Shown here one piece after another: positions 60,774-64,000 of a stretch of 64,000 nucleotides of DNA. Where the stretch lies: assembly GCF_030816295.1 (NCBI RefSeq), contig NZ_JAUSXV010000001.1, forward strand, positions 4,030,001 through 4,094,000. The letters are read 5' to 3'. A program made the translations under genes and the position numbers. The notes beneath the pieces are model-generated. The model saw only the letters and a program-made list of their open reading frames with translations, did no database searches and was not told the origin of the DNA. The stretch's first letter is position 1; every line of letters begins with the position of its first letter. This DNA comes from Microbacterium natoriense (lineage in GTDB: Bacteria; Actinomycetota; Actinomycetes; Actinomycetales; Microbacteriaceae).

Positions 60774-63700
60774 TCACCGGCACGCCCCCGCGAGGTACGC
60801 GAACTGCAGGTTCTCCGTGATGCGGGTGCCGCCGGCATCCGCTCCCAGCTCCACCTGCGCGGCACCGGCGGGGAAGGCCGTGAGCCTGGTGGCCTGGGCG
60901 ATCGAGGAGCGGGCGTCCGGCTGCACATCCGACAGCGTCTTGCTGCCGTAGGGCGTGGTCACCGTGATGTCTGTCGCGACATCTCCCGTGTTCGTCACGG
61001 TCAGCACCAGCTGCGCCCTGCCGGCGACGCAGCGCACCGAGGTCGACACCGCAGCATCGAGATCGGGCACAGCCGCGGCCGTGAAGGCGAGCGTGTAGGT
61101 GCGCACGGCGCCCGACGGTGCGGTGACCACGATGCGCGCCTGGCCGGCGGCATCCGCCTGTGCGACCTCGACGGTCGCGTCGCGGTCGACACCGACGGCA
61201 CGCACCGTCGGATACTCCGCACCCTGCCACGGCACCTCGTACGCGGTGACGTCGGAGGAGAACCCGGCCAGCGGCACGCCGTCGAGGGTGATCGCGGCGA
61301 GGGCGTCGACGGTCGAGGGGCTGGGCGCGGCGGCGTACAGCTCGACCTCCGACACGATCATGTGCGTCGCGGCGCGAGCGGTCATGACCACGCGCACGGC
61401 ATCCGCCTGCACGCCGTTCATCGGCACCTCGACGATCGGCGCAGTGCCGTCCGCCGGCACCGGCACGTCCACCGTGCCGAGCGAGGTCCACGCCCCCGAT
61501 CCGATGCGGTGCTCGACCGACAGCGATTGCGGCCAGCTGTTCGACGAGCCGTCCTTGTAGAAGAAGAGCTTCGCGCTCTGCATGGTCGATCCGTGCGCGA
61601 GCGTGTAGGTCAGCGTGTCCTGGGTGTTCTTCGTGCCGGACCTCCAGTTCGACCAGCCCTTGTCGGCGGTGAGACCGTTCTTGGTGCGATCGACGCCGTA
61701 GCTCGAGCTCTCGGTGAAGGTGGCGGACGCCGTGCTCTGCGGCGCGATGTTCGCCGCCGACGGCGCGGTCACGACGACCGACAGCTTCGCGACGAGGTCC
61801 ACGCCACCAGGGGCCTTCGCGGTTCCGGCGACCGTGACGACCCCGGTGTCCGCGAACGAGGCGTCGGAGACGCCCGACCAGTCCCACACGACCGGCACGT
61901 CGACCCGCTGGTCGGTCGCGCCGACGATCGCCGGAACCGCGGCGGGCGCCGCGGCCTTCACCGTCGATGCCGGAGCCCCGGCGTACGTGGTGAGCGACAC
62001 CGGATCCGTGAGCGACACGGACCCGACCTCGACGACGGCGATCGCCTCGAAGGCGACGCCGAACAGGTCGGTGCCGGAGCCTGCGATCGTCTGGGTCCCG
62101 GCGACCTTCCAGTCGACTCCCGCGGTGTTCCAGGTGACGGGCGCCGTGCGCTCCACGCCTCCGCGATACACGAGCGTGGCGTTCGCCGGCAGGGCAGGGG
62201 CCGTGCCTGTGGCGGTGCCGACGGCGACCTGCTCGACCGACACCAGGCCCGTGTCGGCGAGCGTCCACAGCTGGTTCGCACCGTCGTTCGACGTCCACAA
62301 GCCCACCCCTGCTCCATCGGCCGAGCTCTGCCCGTTCACGTCGAGCACGCGCTCGTTCGAGACGCTGAGGATCGAGAACCTCGTGCCGTCGGTGGTCGAC
62401 GAGATCCACTGCAGGGCCGGATCGCTCGCCGCCTGCTCGAGCGTCGCAGTCGCCATCGTGACTGCACCCCCGGACTCGGCGAGGAAGCGTCCGTCTCCCG
62501 ACTGCAGCGCGAAGCGGTGACGATCCGTGCCTTCGCCCGCGAGGGTGCGCACGGTCCAGGTCTGGGCGGTAGCGGCATCCGTCGTCGTCGCCGAGGTGCG
62601 GATGACGGCGGCCGAACCCGACGCGGCGAGCGCCTTGCCGCTCTGCGCGCCGAACAGCTGGTAGCTGTGCCCGTCGCGCAGCGCGGTCGCCTCATCCGAC
62701 ACACCGGAGACGCCGGAGACCACGAGCGTGACGACCGACTTGCCAGGCACCGTGAGGGTGGCCGACCGGGTCGCCGCGTTCACCGGCACCGGAGCGCCCT
62801 CGACCAGAGCGTTGGAGGTCGGGTCGGCCTCGGTGGACTGCGTGGTGACGATCGGGGTGACCGTCGCCCCCGGGGAGATGGTGCCGAAGCGCGACAGATC
62901 GATCGTCAACTCGCGAGCCGAGGCCTCGGTGTTGACGTGCACGAGGGTCGCGCCGTCGCCGGCGGCCGACACGGCAGCAGTGGTCTGGGCGTTGCCCGAG
63001 GGGATCAGCGCATCGCCCGGGTGGATGTAGTGCGTGAAGTTGCGCACAGTGTTGTACTTCGCGTTCGTCTTGACCTGGCAGCTCGGGTCGGCATCGCCGT
63101 CGGCGATGCGCCGCTCGGAGTCGCCCTCGGCGTTGCAGTCGAAGTCCACCAGGACCGATCCCCAGTTCAGGTCCTCGACCTTCTCCATGTTGTAGGCGTC
63201 TTCGACGGGCTGCCAGAACACCCAGGCGCTCGGCTCGAGCTCGCGCAGGTCGTCGACGATGCGGCCCGCCATGCCCAGACCGTTCTCGATGTTCGTGAGG
63301 TTGTGCCCTGTGCCGTCCCAGTCGCCTTCGACTTCGCTCATCCAGAGCGGCTTGTCAGCGCTCTTGGCGATGTCGCGCACGACGAGGCGTCCTGAGGTGC
63401 CGTAGGTGTGCACGTTCAGCTGGTCGACCTCGGCCTTCGACGAATCGCTCCAGGCGTTCCAGTTCGTGGCGAAGATCGACGGGTTGGTCTCGTCCATCGC
63501 GGAGATCGGCACGTCGGTCGTGGTGCCGGGTTCGGCGAGGCGAGCGGCCAGCGCCTGGATCATCTGATCCTGTGCCGCCGGGCCGACGTGCGCGCCCTCC
63601 TGACGGCTGGCCGAGGTCGGCCAGCCGTCGCCGCCGAGGGTCGTCGACCAGTAGTTCGTGTTCGGCTCGTTGAACGGATCGAGGCTGTCGAACTGGATGC

Positions 63701-64000
63701 CGTGCTCTTGCTCGATGTGCTCGACGACCGTGACGAGGTAGTCGGCGAAGGCGTCCATGTCGGCGGCGGACAGCTGCTCGGTGCTGCCGTTGCCGATGCC
63801 GCCCGAGACGTAGCCGCTCTGGGTGAGGAAGTACGGCGGGGAGTTGCTGAACGCCTCCCAGTGCGTGATCTTGCCCTTCAGCGCATCGATCCACCAGCGC
63901 TGGGTCGCGTCGGCGTCGAAGTCGTAGCTCGCCGGGTCGTCTCCGTCCCAGGCCGCGCGGTATGCCGCACGGTCGGCGTAGGTGGAGCTCGCGAGATCGG
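60774..64000 (-). CDS. Secreted GH30 glycosidase, endo-beta-1,6-galactanase-like (5' end beyond window)
   Basis: The open frame runs off the right edge, so the N-terminus and signal peptide are missing; at least 1075 residues are seen. The catalytic domain shows ITHWEAFSNSPPYFLTQSGY, the acid/base LDPFNEPNTNYW, and the nucleophile SEVEGDWDG, a pattern typical of GH30_5 beta-1,6-galactanases. An all-beta domain follows. Next come a ricin B-type lectin domain (SYQLFGAQSGKAL, RVLDVNGQSSADGAGVGLW), two Ig-like repeats, an F5/8C-like domain (KGWSNWRSG, FFYKDGSSNSWP), a Big/cadherin-like end and the same RCVAG-to-Cys C-terminal module as the GH43 enzyme. It should cut beta-1,6-galactan side chains of arabinogalactan. 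Confidence 0.9.
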   Translation of the reverse strand, partial: DLASSTYADRAAYRAAWDGDDPASYDFDADATQRWWIDALKGKITHWEAFSNSPPYFLTQSGYVSGGIGNGSTEQLSAADMDAFADYLVTVVEHIEQEHGIQFDSLDPFNEPNTNYWSTTLGGDGWPTSASRQEGAHVGPAAQDQMIQALAARLAEPGTTTDVPISAMDETNPSIFATNWNAWSDSSKAEVDQLNVHTYGTSGRLVVRDIAKSADKPLWMSEVEGDWDGTGHNLTNIENGLGMAGRIVDDLRELEPSAWVFWQPVEDAYNMEKVEDLNWGSVLVDFDCNAEGDSERRIADGDADPSCQVKTNAKYNTVRNFTHYIHPGDALIPSGNAQTTAAVSAAGDGATLVHVNTEASARELTIDLSRFGTISPGATVTPIVTTQSTEADPTSNALVEGAPVPVNAATRSATLTVPGKSVVTLVVSGVSGVSDEATALRDGHSYQLFGAQSGKALAASGSAAVIRTSATTTDAATAQTWTVRTLAGEGTDRHRFALQSGDGRFLAESGGAVTMATATLEQAASDPALQWISSTTDGTRFSILSVSNERVLDVNGQSSADGAGVGLWTSNDGANQLWTLADTGLVSVEQVAVGTATGTAPALPANATLVYRGGVERTAPVTWNTAGVDWKVAGTQTIAGSGTDLFGVAFEAIAVVEVGSVSLTDPVSLTTYAGAPASTVKAAAPAAVPAIVGATDQRVDVPVVWDWSGVSDASFADTGVVTVAGTAKAPGGVDLVAKLSVVVTAPSAANIAPQSTASATFTESSSYGVDRTKNGLTADKGWSNWRSGTKNTQDTLTYTLAHGSTMQSAKLFFYKDGSSNSWPQSLSVEHRIGSGAWTSLGTVDVPVPADGTAPIVEVPMNGVQADAVRVVMTARAATHMIVSEVELYAAAPSPSTVDALAAITLDGVPLAGFSSDVTAYEVPWQGAEYPTVRAVGVDRDATVEVAQADAAGQARIVVTAPSGAVRTYTLAFTAAAVPDLDAAVSTSVRCVAGRAQLVLTVTNTGDVATDITVTTPYGSKTLSDVQPDARSSIAQATRLTAFPAGAAQVELGADAGGTRITENLQFAYLAGACR

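Noticed and set aside
1..64000. tRNA, rRNA, riboswitch, phage or insertion-sequence features
   Set aside because: I looked for tRNA T-loop sequences, transposase and integrase motifs and terminal repeats and found none I could support.

Overview
The window is about 70% G+C and packed with short intergenic gaps, ATGA/GTGA/TGATG gene overlaps and GTG starts. This is the style of a high-GC actinobacterium. Gene content (split rocD next to a DDAH homologue, ETF plus membrane cytochrome b, valine catabolism, secreted arabinogalactan and starch enzymes with C-terminal add-on modules, dispersed REP-like repeats) suggests Microbacteriaceae, probably Microbacterium or a close relative. That placement is an inference: there is no rRNA, tRNA, CRISPR array, integrase or transposase here.

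Layout. 1-2.7 kb: a lipoprotein, then a MarR/MFS efflux pair whose MarR start codon lies inside a perfect palindrome. 2.7-4.3 kb: a membrane protein and a small acidic disordered protein. 4.3-11.9 kb: amino-acid catabolism and redox (rocD carrying a one-base frameshift, ddaH, a quinone-oxidoreductase-like MDR enzyme with its XRE regulator, a small membrane protein, and a 1189-residue PutA-like protein that has lost hallmark catalytic residues). 12-15 kb: three translationally coupled anchored proteins facing a polytopic membrane protein whose 3' end overlaps the third gene. 15-19.9 kb: thioesterase, GNAT, then etfB-etfA and a cytochrome b561-like protein with a repeated N-terminal tail. 20-21.4 kb: MarR, SRPBCC and a YdeI-like protein. 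21.4-25.8 kb: valine-catabolic operon mmsA - acyl-CoA dehydrogenase - mmsB - enoyl-CoA hydratase. 26-36 kb: a secreted M6 protease and a 2002-residue two-catalytic-domain amylopullulanase. 36-41.6 kb: TetR/FAD-monooxygenase pair, thiolase, ABM-domain membrane protein, LysR/DJ-1 pair.

41.7-64 kb reads as one sugar-utilisation region. It has a secreted GH43 enzyme resembling exo-beta-1,3-galactanases and, at the right edge, a secreted GH30 enzyme resembling endo-beta-1,6-galactanases. Between them are araD-araB-araA-aldose epimerase under a LacI regulator, and a YtfQRT-YjfF-type ABC importer with a second LacI regulator and a second ATPase. Together they could depolymerise type II arabinogalactan, import the furanose or oligosaccharide products and feed arabinose into the pentose phosphate pathway. 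Three distinct palindromic operator families are visible there, and one recurs at three places, which outlines a local regulon. A MerR/SDR pair and an epimerase gene sit between the two halves.

Two genes (rocD and the first ABC ATPase) carry single-base insertions in GC-rich tracts. These may be real or sequencing errors. Two families of dispersed repeats have entered coding sequence in frame (in the cytochrome b gene and in the aldose epimerase gene).
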